Part shown: one piece after another, positions 54,490-61,491 of the stretch
How positions within the stretch are numbered: the first letter of the stretch is position 1
Layout: each line of letters starts with the position of its first letter
Source of the DNA: Effrenium voratum
Taxonomy: Eukaryota > Sar > Dinophyceae > Suessiales > Symbiodiniaceae
Assembly (NCBI GenBank): GCA_963377175.1
Contig: CAUJNA010000846.1
Span: 916,104 to 980,103, forward strand
Length of the DNA: 64,000 bases
Direction: 5' to 3'
The notes under the pieces: generated by a model
Database searches by the model: none
What the model was told of the DNA's origin: nothing
The model's input: only the letters and a program-made list of their open reading frames with translations
Position numbers and translations under genes: made by a program

Positions 54490-54605
54490 CAGCTTCCGCG
54501 CATCCCGTCGGATCCCGTCAGATCCGGCCCAGCGCCTGAAGATTTTGCCGCTGACCAAGGCCAGGGAATGGTCATTGCCCAATGCCACGCAAGACACGTC
54601 CGCCT
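54490..54605 (-). CDS. RCC1-repeat exon fragment, upstream group
   Basis: The minus strand reads ADVSCVALGNDHSLALVSGK and continues IFRRWAGSDG. V-x-L-G-x-D-H-S-L-A-L is a second-half RCC1 blade and IFRRW the start of the next. It is 32 kb upstream of the main cluster, with the retrotransposon in between, so it may belong to the same gene or to a paralogue. Confidence 0.45.
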
Positions 54606-54679
54606 GACTCTCCCACTCTCCGGCGCGTCCCAAAATCGCCCCCAATTTCCTGAACCCTCCATTCCATTTGCGAATACGA

Positions 54680-54785
54680 CCCTTTGCAAAAAACAAACAA
54701 AAACAAATATGTCCAGTAGTGCTGAATTCCGACTTCCCTTCACAAACCAACGGGGGAAATAGAACATGCTCTTAAGCAAATGAAA
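54680..54785. mobile_element. GTCCAGTAGTGAT repeat, copy 7
   Basis: The centre is intact; the right end is CTTAAGCAAATGAAAG. Confidence 0.65.
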
Positions 54786-55079
54786 GCCTTTGGTGGTTGA
54801 TTGTGGGTCCTCTGACTGGCCCCATGAATTGTCCACAAGTCACCTCATCCCAATGCCTTGATCACCTCCAAAAACATTCAAAGAAATGACCCCAGCCTGG
54901 AAAAACGGAAGGCCATCTTTGAGAAAACGAACCGCGCATGCTGCTGGTGTCCTTCCCACAAACCTTCGCGGCTCACTTTCCTTCACGGCCAGGCGCCTTA
55001 GCCTGGATGAAGCCAATCCTTCGTGACCCCAAATGGGCGTCGTTTTTTCGTGAGCTCCCTTTTCTGGTAATTTTCAAGG

Positions 55080-55208
55080 CTAGGTCCTCCAGTAGAGAGG
55101 TTAGAATAAGGGAACCAACTTTTTTCTGTAGTCTATTTTGGCAGGGTCCTGAACCCTCCCAACCAAAAAAGGAACGGCAAAAAGGGCACCGATCGCTGGG
55201 GGACCTAG
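55080..55208. mobile_element. CTAG-ended MITE-like hairpin, copy 13
   Basis: Full copy, the last recognisable host hairpin of this family before the viral island. Confidence 0.8.
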
Positions 55209-55989
55209 AAGGGAAGCCAAGAGAAAAACCGAAGCCCCGGTTCTAACCAACGAGTTGCTTTCGCATGCCACGCGCTCGATGGGAACCTGAGCGATGGGAA
55301 CCTGTGAAATGGGTCTCGTGATCTCTGGGCTCTCCTAGCTCCAAACTGGAACGGCGCAACCAGCAACCCGCCAAAGAAGCAAACAAGAAACCCTATGTCT
55401 GGCCCCATGATTCCACCAAGTCACCCAAACATGAAACAAGTCCCCCAATCGAACCAAGCAACCAAGCAGACAAGCAACCATGGAACCAATCAAGTAACCG
55501 CAACCCGTGCGGGCACCCATTTTGACTGTTGGGGGGCCAACTTGAAATCGTTTGGCCAGCTTTTAACAGGTCGGAGAAATCAATGTCTGCATCCCTGCAT
55601 TTTCCACAACCTATCGCTGAAAAAAGAATTGGATCCTCCAAAACAAAGTACCTACATCATAGCGACCTAGCTTTAATTTCCCCCCGAATTGGTGGAACCC
55701 CTCAACATAAAATTATGTGTATGCAGTTTTCATTGAGTAGTGTATGGGTATGATTACCCAGACGCCCAGTGGGCATGGACAAAAACAATGCACCTGAATG
55801 TTTGGGCTGGTTAATTTTTACGCGTTTTCTCACTTCCTGCGGTGGGCTGACCCACAAAAAGTCGGGAAACGTACGTCCGCTTCAAATGGTCCAAGCCCAA
55901 AAAGTGAATAAAGTCCAGAAACTTGGAAATTGAGGGTCTGTTAGACCTACCCAAGAGGACCCCCCAGTTGGATAAAATCCCCTCAACCG
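55209..55989. other. Host side of the host/virus boundary
   Basis: Non-repetitive sequence with no recognised gene; composition falls to AT-rich between 55,960 and 56,040. Confidence 0.4.
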
Positions 55990-56138
55990 ACCAATTCACA
56001 TAATATTTTTTCATCATTTCATAACAGAACCTCAACTCAAGATTTGATACATAAATTTTGTAAATATGTTTCTAAATTTTCAAAAATATATTTTTTACAA
56101 AAATTATCATTTTTTCCGAAGAAATATAAATCATAAAT

Positions 56139-56160
56139 TTTACAATATTCTTATTGTAAA
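56139..56160 (-). terminator. Hairpin after the zinc-finger gene
   Basis: A perfect 9-bp stem (TTTACAATA with TATTGTAAA) with a 4-nt loop, 26 nt past the stop at 56,186. About 40 nt around it resemble the hairpin at 56,756-56,778. Hairpins serve as 3'-end signals in mimiviruses and their virophages; that role is inferred here. Confidence 0.5.
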
Positions 56161-56185
56161 GTTCATGGTTAAAATTTAAATCATA

Positions 56186-56659
56186 TTATTTCATAATTTG
56201 AATAATTGCAGAATTCCTCACGGAATATGCTGAAATGAAATAATTTTCCAGAAAAGGTAATTCACCTACAATTTGAAAAACTTTGTCCTTCACTTCCTCC
56301 ATTTCCTTTTTGACCCCTGGTGCTACTGGAGGTTTTGAATTTTCAATTTCATTAGGTTTTTCTTCCTCAACTGTTGTTTTTACTTTATTCTCATTCTCAA
56401 TATGCTTCTGTGTTTTCAAATGCTTGGATATTGCAGATTTCCTCACTTTACACTGGCAAATATCACATTCTATTTCAATCTGATTACGCACTTTATTATA
56501 TTCCTTTTTCTTTTCCTTCCTATCAATTTTACTTTGTTCTCGGCAGTAATCACAAATATGCACTCTAACATTAAATAGGTCAGGTGGATAAGTGTTTTCA
56601 CATCGCCTACATTTTTGCATTTTGTCAGTCATCTCCATGCTACTATTGATAGGTGGCAT
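56186..56659 (-). CDS. Zinc-finger protein (two CxxC pairs plus C2H2 finger)
   Basis: About 157 residues from the first ATG at 56,659; the frame is open further upstream to 56,692 but without an ATG. Near the N-terminus KCRRCENTYPP and HICDYCREQSK give two CxxC pairs about 16 residues apart, a zinc-binding treble-clef-like pattern. These are followed by a Lys-rich helix and then a classical C2H2 finger (CDICQCKVRKSAISKHLKTQ, next His six residues on). The middle is Glu/Lys/Pro-rich, and the C-terminus looks globular. It probably binds nucleic acid; the exact role is unknown. It is the leftmost viral gene seen. A 9-bp stem hairpin lies 26 nt after its stop, and a related hairpin lies about 100 nt upstream of the start. 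Confidence 0.7.
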   Translation of the reverse strand: MPPINSSMEMTDKMQKCRRCENTYPPDLFNVRVHICDYCREQSKIDRKEKKKEYNKVRNQIEIECDICQCKVRKSAISKHLKTQKHIENENKVKTTVEEEKPNEIENSKPPVAPGVKKEMEEVKDKVFQIVGELPFLENYFISAYSVRNSAIIQIMK

Positions 56660-56755
56660 GTCTTTAAGACCAGACCATCTTAAAAATCCCAAATTCCCAA
56701 AATATATTTTTCCAAAATCCCAAAATATAAAATCCCCAAATTTTCAAACATAAAT

Positions 56756-56778
56756 CTTACAATGTTTTTTATTGTAAG
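56756..56778 (-). terminator. Hairpin after the methyltransferase/minisatellite
   Basis: An 8-bp stem (CTTACAAT with ATTGTAAG) with a 7-nt loop in the same sequence setting as the 56,139 hairpin. It is downstream of the methyltransferase on the minus strand, with the minisatellite lying between. Confidence 0.45.
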
Positions 56779-56830
56779 GTTTATGGGTTAATTTAATAGT
56801 CAGGCAATATTAATGGAGGAGGACATGACC

Positions 56831-57156
56831 TGCCACCCAAAAGGGGGGCAGCCAGCCACACAAAAGGGGGGCAGCCAGCCACACAAAAAGCCAGGGGGCA
56901 GCCAGCCACACAAAAGGGGGGCAGCCAGCCACACAAAAGGGGGGCAGCCAGCCACACAAAAGGGGGGCAGCCAGCCACACAAAAGGGGGGCAGCCAGCCA
57001 CACAAAAGGGGGGCAGCCAGCCACACAAAAGGGGGGCAGCCAGCCACACAAAAGGGGGGCAGCCAGCCACACAAAAGGGGGGCAGCCAGCCACACAAAAG
57101 GGGGGCAGCCAGCCACACAAAAGGGGGGCAGCCAGCCACACAAAAGGGGGGCAGCA
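56831..57156. repeat. GC-rich 23-bp minisatellite inside the viral island
   Basis: About 14 tandem copies of a 23-bp unit containing GCCAGCCACACAAAAGGG, nearly identical except one variant at 56,880-56,905. The unit length is not a multiple of three and contains no stop, so several frames are open on both strands; these ORFs are artefacts. Its base composition is foreign to the AT-rich surroundings. Confidence 0.95.
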
Positions 57157-57206
57157 ACTAAATGACATTTTCCTCGAGTTTCAAGCACAACCCCAAACTC
57201 GTTTCT

Positions 57207-57839
57207 TTAATCCACCAAACTCGTCAAAATCTCACAAATCAATTCAGCAGGTATTTTGTATAAATCTTCCTGCTTATGAATTACATAATTATCCCCCCAT
57301 TCTGCTTTAGTTTTTGATGGCAGTCGTTGCGCAGTTTCAATATGTTTATTATTCCTTATTTTTCCACAATCTCTATTACATAAATCTCTAGGTGTCCAAT
57401 TCGTAATGTTATTCCAAAGTCTAGTGCGTTTTCTGTAATTAAATCCATATTTGCAATAATCAACATCTTTAAAATCAAACTCATTCATAAACTCCTGATT
57501 TTTTAATAATCCAGTTTGAGGATTTTCAATTACAAAATGTTTAGGATTAAAATATTTGATAATCTCAATAGTTTTTAAAACTATACTATTAGCATATTCA
57601 ATATTCCTAATTCCTGTCGTTTTTGCTACACTATATTCGGTGCACGGGGGACTGCTCCAAATAAAATCAAAGTGGTTTCTGTCAAATTGTTTATAATCCC
57701 ATTCCAAAATATCACAATTAATATCAGCATTTTTCAAGTCTAATGAGATGACATTAAAACCTAATGACTTTGCTATGGTTCCTACACTTCCAGTTCCACT
57801 AAATAATTCTAATAAATTAATATTGTTTATTAGAATGAT
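57207..57839 (-). CDS. C5 cytosine-specific DNA methyltransferase, small viral type, start broken
   Basis: It transfers a methyl group from SAM to cytosine in DNA. Reading on the minus strand, LLELFSGTGSVGT (about 57,815-57,777) is SAM-binding motif I, SSPPCTEYS is catalytic motif IV with the Cys nucleophile, and FVIENPQTG is the ENP motif VI. A CYGFNYRKRTRLW segment matches the conserved region after it. The total is about 210 codons, the normal size for the compact family seen in algal and giant viruses. The frame has no ATG: an in-frame TAA lies at 57,842-57,840, only 8 codons before motif I. An ATG at 57,874 opens a short ORF in the neighbouring frame that would join by a one-base shift, so the N-terminus is probably frameshifted. 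The GC-rich minisatellite lies 51 nt after the stop. Confidence 0.8.
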   Translation of the reverse strand: MILINNINLLELFSGTGSVGTIAKSLGFNVISLDLKNADINCDILEWDYKQFDRNHFDFIWSSPPCTEYSVAKTTGIRNIEYANSIVLKTIEIIKYFNPKHFVIENPQTGLLKNQEFMNEFDFKDVDYCKYGFNYRKRTRLWNNITNWTPRDLCNRDCGKIRNNKHIETAQRLPSKTKAEWGDNYVIHKQEDLYKIPAELICEILTSLVD

Positions 57840-57908
57840 TTAGATAATGTTTTAGAAATATACATATTTATCATCTTCCTTAATAATCTTATAGTATTCT
57901 AATGTTTG

Positions 57909-58181
57909 TTATTTTGGACTTTTGATTTGTCCCTTATTTAACATATCACAATATTTTTTACGCTTCGTGTCATAATCACCGCTGGGTCTGCCTATCCCTT
58001 TCTTTTCAAAGATTTTGTCAATCTTTTCCTTCTCTTCATTGTTATCTTTTGGTTCGTTTGCCTTTGCATCAAGTTTCTGGTCAATAGTTTTTATCATCTC
58101 GTACAACAGTTTAACATTTTTACTAACTGTCATTATCTTCTTTGATAGTTCAGCAATAGCATCATTCTCAACTTCAGACAT
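57909..58181 (-). CDS. Small coiled-coil protein of unknown function
   Basis: A 90-residue ORF from ATG 58,181. Residues 5-60 are charged and helical, likely a coiled coil. The C-terminus has a conserved-looking basic motif beginning GRPSGDYDTKRKKYCDM and ending in Lys/Pro. I do not recognise the family. It has the same strand and AT-rich composition as its neighbours and stops 67 nt before the methyltransferase ATG candidate, so it belongs to the leftward gene block. The function is unknown; the basic tail could bind nucleic acid. Confidence 0.6.
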   Translation of the reverse strand: MSEVENDAIAELSKKIMTVSKNVKLLYEMIKTIDQKLDAKANEPKDNNEEKEKIDKIFEKKGIGRPSGDYDTKRKKYCDMLNKGQIKSPK

Positions 58182-58221
58182 TTCTATATATATTTGTTTA
58201 TATAATTATTTATTTAAATAT

Positions 58222-58554
58222 TTATTTATGCGTTTTATTATACAGTTTACCTAAATAATATAATGTTACATCTGTAAATAAATTATATTCTAACAGTCTT
58301 TCACCAATTTTATTGTTCATTTTTATTAAACCTTCCTTGTCATTTGTGAGTTCATGAAATTTCAATATTTTATCAAATTTATCTGGTTTGGTTATACCTT
58401 TCATAAAATATGTATCCTTGAATTTAGCATCAAACCAATAAAAATATTCTTCGCTCAATTGTTTAGCAAAGTTTTTATCACCATCGAATAGGTCTTTAAT
58501 TTCTTCATCGTCAAAAGTTATAACTCTATGGTCTTCTCTATTCATAGTTGGCAT
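58222..58554 (-). CDS. Hypothetical viral protein, 110 aa
   Basis: The ORF runs from ATG 58,554. The N-terminus is acidic (ITFDDEEIKDLFDGD) and the centre is aromatic-rich (EYFYWFDAKFKDTYF), with a helical C-terminal half. There is no signal peptide, membrane segment or known motif. It lies 40 nt upstream of the 90-residue coiled-coil gene and in the same orientation, with AT-rich codon use typical of this island. I cannot assign a function. Confidence 0.55.
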   Translation of the reverse strand: MPTMNREDHRVITFDDEEIKDLFDGDKNFAKQLSEEYFYWFDAKFKDTYFMKGITKPDKFDKILKFHELTNDKEGLIKMNNKIGERLLEYNLFTDVTLYYLGKLYNKTHK

Positions 58555-58638
58555 TATGATTATACAAATAATTAGATATTTAGTTATTAAATTATTTATT
58601 TATAAAATTGATTTAATGTAAAATCTACTCTTTAAATA

Positions 58639-59007
58639 CTAAATTTTCATCATTTGTTTAATAGTTTCCTGTGCTTCGTTATCGCCATTATCGGATGGTG
58701 ATGCATGCCTTCCCCATTTAAAAGTTATATTATGGACATCAGTTTCTAAGTTGATACTGTCTTTAGTTTTATCAATATTCATTTTCTTATCGTTTTTGCT
58801 CAATTTGAAATTTGTCGGAATACACGAACATTTACAATTTCCTTTCTTTTGAATTTCTAATTCGTTCTTCATTGCTAACATCTTTTTACACATAGGGCAA
58901 GCAAACTCAATAACTGATGTTTCTTTAACAATTTCTTCTTCTTTGTCTTCATCTGTTGAAGAAACTGTAGTATCTGTTTTATTCTTTTTGTTTTTCTTTT
59001 TTCCCAT
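58639..59007 (-). CDS. Zinc-ribbon-like hypothetical protein
   Basis: A 122-residue ORF from ATG 59,007. It begins with a Lys-rich stretch (MGKKKNKKNK) followed by an acidic Ser/Thr/Glu region. Then FACPMCKKMLAM gives one CxxC pair, and NCKCSCIP about 18 residues later gives a second cysteine cluster, consistent with one zinc site. The rest is charged. Its start overlaps the end of the next upstream ORF (58,979-59,173) by 29 nt, typical of compact viral operons. It probably binds metal and perhaps nucleic acid; no family is recognised. Confidence 0.6.
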   Translation of the reverse strand: MGKKKNKKNKTDTTVSSTDEDKEEEIVKETSVIEFACPMCKKMLAMKNELEIQKKGNCKCSCIPTNFKLSKNDKKMNIDKTKDSINLETDVHNITFKWGRHASPSDNGDNEAQETIKQMMKI

Positions 59008-59173
59008 TTATATTAATATTTACATTTTTATTTTTGATATATTGTATTCCTAATTTTATTAATTCTAATGTATAAAAGCATACTTTCTTACATCTGTTGT
59101 CAGTTATTATCACTTGTTCTATATTCTCTACTTCATCTATTATATCAATATAATCTGAATAACTTCTATCCAT
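58979..59173 (-). CDS. Hypothetical short viral protein, 64 aa
   Basis: The ORF runs from ATG 59,173, only 4 nt downstream of a 24-bp stem hairpin (59,177-59,227). The N-terminus is acidic and hydrophobic (YSDYIDIIDEVENIEQV), and the C-terminus is Asn/Lys-rich. Its 3' end overlaps the 122-residue zinc-ribbon gene by 29 nt in another frame, which supports a real, translationally linked gene. No family is recognised and the function is unknown. Confidence 0.45.
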   Translation of the reverse strand: MDRSYSDYIDIIDEVENIEQVIITDNRCKKVCFYTLELIKLGIQYIKNKNVNININGKKEKQKE

Positions 59174-59176
59174 ATT

Positions 59177-59227
59177 AAATAATAAGATGAAATAATTATT
59201 AAAAATAATTATTTGATCTTATTATTT
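59177..59227. repeat. Near-perfect 24-bp inverted repeat
   Basis: Arms 59,177-59,200 and 59,204-59,227 pair with one mismatch around a 3-nt AAA loop. It lies 4 nt upstream of the ATG at 59,173, so it may control that gene or end the transcript coming from 59,430. Confidence 0.6.
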
Positions 59228-59429
59228 TCATGCATAATAGAATATTGGTGGGGCACAGCACTTGGGGTTTTCATTGCACACGCGAGCAAGACACAAAACT
59301 AATTATCTTCAATGCTTATTGATTGAAGCAATGGAAAGCCTGTTCCATTTTTATGATATTCACTGCCAGCATATCATAAAAAAGATGGTCGCGTTAGCAC
59401 GCGAGGCTCGTTCCTCGCGTCCATTAATA
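59228..59429. other. GC-richer intergenic patch with small hairpin
   Basis: About 200 bp between two leftward viral genes, less AT-rich than the rest. It includes a 7-bp stem CGCGAGG/CCTCGCG near 59,400-59,419. A short plus-strand ORF here looks spurious. I cannot assign a function; an inserted host fragment or replication site is possible. Confidence 0.3.
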
Positions 59430-59783
59430 TTAAATAGAATATGTATTTAAACTATTTTCTTTAGTAAGTTTTATTGCAGTTGATAGACTAACATCTTTAA
59501 TATTAATATCAATAACTTCTTGTACACTATTTATCATTTCATTTGTATACATATCGGGATAATCTTTCATAAAATTTACTAACTTTCTAAAATTAAAATC
59601 TAGGTTATTGTCATTTTCAATTGAGGACTTGGATACTACGATATTTTGTTTTTTAATTGCCGATAAAAAGTATAACATCGTATCATAATATATTTGTTCA
59701 GTGTCGGGCACTAAGATATCACCAAATTTATATATCCTCCGAATACTAGCCACTTCACTTAAATTTATAGATTCTATAGCCAT
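59430..59783 (-). CDS. Hypothetical viral protein, 117 aa
   Basis: The ORF runs from ATG 59,783 and diverges from the packaging ATPase across a 58-bp AT-only gap that should hold both promoters. It is mostly helical, with SEVASIRRIYKFGDILVPD near the start and no metal site, signal peptide or membrane segment. I do not recognise the family. Its position next to the ATPase suggests a structural or packaging role, but this is only positional inference. Confidence 0.55.
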   Translation of the reverse strand: MAIESINLSEVASIRRIYKFGDILVPDTEQIYYDTMLYFLSAIKKQNIVVSKSSIENDNNLDFNFRKLVNFMKDYPDMYTNEMINSVQEVIDINIKDVSLSTAIKLTKENSLNTYSI

Positions 59784-59841
59784 TATGATATAATTATATT
59801 ATATTTTTTATTTTATAAGTATTTATAATATTATTTTCATT
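59784..59841. promoter_or_regulatory. Divergent promoter gap (117-aa gene/packaging ATPase)
   Basis: This 58-bp gap is almost pure A/T between two divergent start codons. It must hold both promoters if each gene is expressed. No specific early or late viral motif is recognisable. Confidence 0.4.
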
Positions 59842-60609
59842 ATGCCTGATGTAAAACCAATTGATGAAATCAAATACGACTTTAAGCAAAGTAAGCATGA
59901 GGTCGTCCCTAAATTGCCGATGAGAGCTATGATTGTGGGCCCGTCAGGCTCTGGCAAATCGACGCTACTTGTATCAATGATACTTGATATTTATAGAGGT
60001 GCGTTTGAAAGAATTTTTATCTGGTCTCCATCAGTAAATTTAGATAGCATTTGGTTGCCTGTTAAAAAATACATTAAGGAAGGTTTGAAAGTAGATAATG
60101 ATAAAGAACCGTGTTGGTGGGATGAGTTCAATGTTGAAGATTTAGAAAGAGTTATAGAAACTCAAAATAAAATAATTGAATACCAGAAAAAACAAGGAAT
60201 GAAGAAGTTATTTAATATTTTGATAATTTTGGATGATGTATCTGATAATCCAGCAATAACAAGAAATAACAAATTGCTAAATTCTTTATTCTGTAGAGGT
60301 CGACATAGTGGAATATCAACGCTTGTCAGTCTTCAGAAATCATCAAGCGTGCCGCCAATTATTAGAGTAAATATAAGTCATTTGTTTTATTATAAAGATA
60401 GAAACTTTAAAGAGATAGAAATATTACAAGATGAATTATCAGCAATTGTTAGAAGCGATAATTTACACGAAAGCAAGAAATTAATATATAAAATATATGA
60501 GACTGCAACTGATGAACCTCATAGCTTTTTGTATATTAACCTTTTAGAAAAGAACCCTGATAAAATGTTTATGAAAAAGTTTTCACAATATTTGAAAATT
60601 ACTAATTAA
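59842..60609 (+). CDS. A32-type genome-packaging ATPase (FtsK/HerA superfamily)
   Basis: A 255-residue ATPase that would drive viral DNA into the capsid. The Walker A motif is GPSGSGKST (33-41). Walker B is NILIILDDVSD (125-135), with four hydrophobic residues before the acidic pair. The sensor region, RGRHSGISTLVSLQ (152-165), ends in the Gln typical of the family, and ISHLFYYKDRN follows as in viral homologues. The length is normal for polinton-like viruses, virophages and NCLDV A32 proteins. It starts at ATG 59,842 in a 58-bp gap shared with a divergent gene, and the next gene begins 39 nt after the stop. The ORF is undamaged. It is the strongest single marker that this island is a DNA virus. 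Confidence 0.92.
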   Translation: MPDVKPIDEIKYDFKQSKHEVVPKLPMRAMIVGPSGSGKSTLLVSMILDIYRGAFERIFIWSPSVNLDSIWLPVKKYIKEGLKVDNDKEPCWWDEFNVEDLERVIETQNKIIEYQKKQGMKKLFNILIILDDVSDNPAITRNNKLLNSLFCRGRHSGISTLVSLQKSSSVPPIIRVNISHLFYYKDRNFKEIEILQDELSAIVRSDNLHESKKLIYKIYETATDEPHSFLYINLLEKNPDKMFMKKFSQYLKITN

Positions 60610-60648
60610 ATACATAACTAATTAAGCAAATAAAAATAAATATATTAT

Positions 60649-60834
60649 ATGATATTTTATGATTTACCTGGAGACATTAAACTTTATATAGCGTCATATA
60701 TTTTAGGTCAATCTAAAATAATAAAACTAAAAAATAATAAAGTTTTTAGAAAATATATTAATAGATTTAACCTACAATATATTTTGAGAATAAAGATAAT
60801 GTATATAACTTTTGTATTTATAAATTTAATTTAA
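60649..60834 (+). pseudogene. 5' part of a split hypothetical gene (F-box-like N-terminus)
   Basis: The 61-codon ORF from ATG 60,649 opens with FYDLPGDIKLYIASYIL, which resembles the start of an F-box or similar LP-x-x-I helix motif (weak). Its last 20 or so codons are Ile/Phe-rich and look out of frame. The neighbouring frame opens at 60,771 with sensible sequence and runs straight into the downstream 118-codon ORF. A one-base frameshift between 60,771 and 60,834 would make one gene of about 180 codons ending at 61,196. The function is unknown. Confidence 0.5.
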
Positions 60835-61196
60835 AATCAGTGGCACCATCATCATATTTAAAATATTATATTAATGATAAGGAATTAAAATATTTGATTG
60901 AAAAATATGATAAAATTAAATACGAAACAACAGTTGATTTTTATATAAAAATGAATTACGATAATGAAAATCCTAATGGTGTATATGTTACTGGTAATAC
61001 CTCTTGTGAAGTGTGTAAAACGTTTGAAGAATTAAATTATCATATTAATAATTGTACTAGTGTAAATACATTTCATTCTAATAATCCTGATACATTAGTA
61101 GATTTTAAATATGTAAGATATAAAGTTAAAATAAGTGGATTTAATGAAACACATTTAAGAAAGTTATATAATAAATTTGTTAAAGTATTCAATTAA
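60771..61196 (+). CDS. 3' part of a split hypothetical gene
   Basis: The frame is open from 60,771, with a GTG at 60,840, but no ATG lies near its beginning. The protein is rich in Tyr, Lys and Asn. A TSCEVCKTFEELNYHINNC stretch gives Cys/His residues spaced like a degenerate C2H2 finger. The absence of an ATG and the in-frame sense upstream of 60,840 indicate that it is the continuation of the ORF starting at 60,649. A near-perfect hairpin (61,192-61,220) overlaps the stop codon. There is no family match. Confidence 0.5.
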   Translation, partial: PTIYFENKDNVYNFCIYKFNLKSVAPSSYLKYYINDKELKYLIEKYDKIKYETTVDFYIKMNYDNENPNGVYVTGNTSCEVCKTFEELNYHINNCTSVNTFHSNNPDTLVDFKYVRYKVKISGFNETHLRKLYNKFVKVFN

Positions 61197-61220
61197 TAGC
61201 ATTAACTTAATGTTATTAAT
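61192..61220 (+). terminator. 14-bp stem hairpin at the end of the rightward gene
   Basis: ATTAATAGCATTAA pairs with TTAATGTTATTAAT (one G-T pair) around a single base. It overlaps the stop codon at 61,194-61,196 and lies in the convergent gap. Confidence 0.5.
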
Positions 61221-61241
61221 TCATAATAATGACCAATTAAT

Positions 61242-61263
61242 AATATTAATATTTTTTAATATT
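61242..61263 (-). terminator. 8-bp stem hairpin after the 70-aa gene
   Basis: AATATTAA pairs with TTAATATT around 6 nt, 7 nt past the stop at 61,270. It is the partner of the hairpin at 61,192 in the convergent gap. Confidence 0.4.
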
Positions 61264-61269
61264 CTTAAT

Positions 61270-61482
61270 TCAGAATAAACTATAACTACACAAATTCAAC
61301 GCTGGTAATCTATATATTAATTTGTCACTTTTTACTTTCTCCAGTTTTTCTAATCTTTCACTCATTTGCTTAATTGCTTTTAACTGTAATTTATCAATAT
61401 TACTTAAATCTAATTGTTCTTCATCAATATCATTGATTTTGTCAATACTTGAAGTTTCAACATTACTATTTGAATTACCCAT
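61270..61482 (-). CDS. Small protein with possible N-myristoylation signal, 70 aa
   Basis: The ORF runs from ATG 61,482. The N-terminus MGNSNSN fits the MGxxxS pattern for N-myristoylation, which would anchor it to membranes (inference). Residues 15-55 form an acidic, leucine-patterned helix, likely a coiled coil. It starts 9 nt after the fibre gene stop and is probably co-transcribed with it. An 8-bp stem hairpin lies just after its stop. The function is unknown. Confidence 0.5.
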   Translation of the reverse strand: MGNSNSNVETSSIDKINDIDEEQLDLSNIDKLQLKAIKQMSERLEKLEKVKSDKLIYRLPALNLCSYSLF

Positions 61483-61491
61483 TATATATTA

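Noticed and set aside
56793..57310. Long ORFs in several frames over the 23-bp minisatellite
   Set aside because: The unit has no stop codon and is not a multiple of three, so open frames arise automatically on both strands.
58604..58611. AAAATTGA, the mimivirus early promoter motif
   Set aside because: It is on the plus strand between two minus-strand genes and is expected by chance in AT-rich sequence.
59380..59425. tRNA-like arm in the GC-richer viral patch
   Set aside because: There is a stem but no T-loop consensus, anticodon arm or acceptor pairing.
59262..59450. 62-codon plus-strand ORF in the viral island
   Set aside because: It lies in a composition-shifted patch, overlaps the end of an opposite gene and has no protein-like features.
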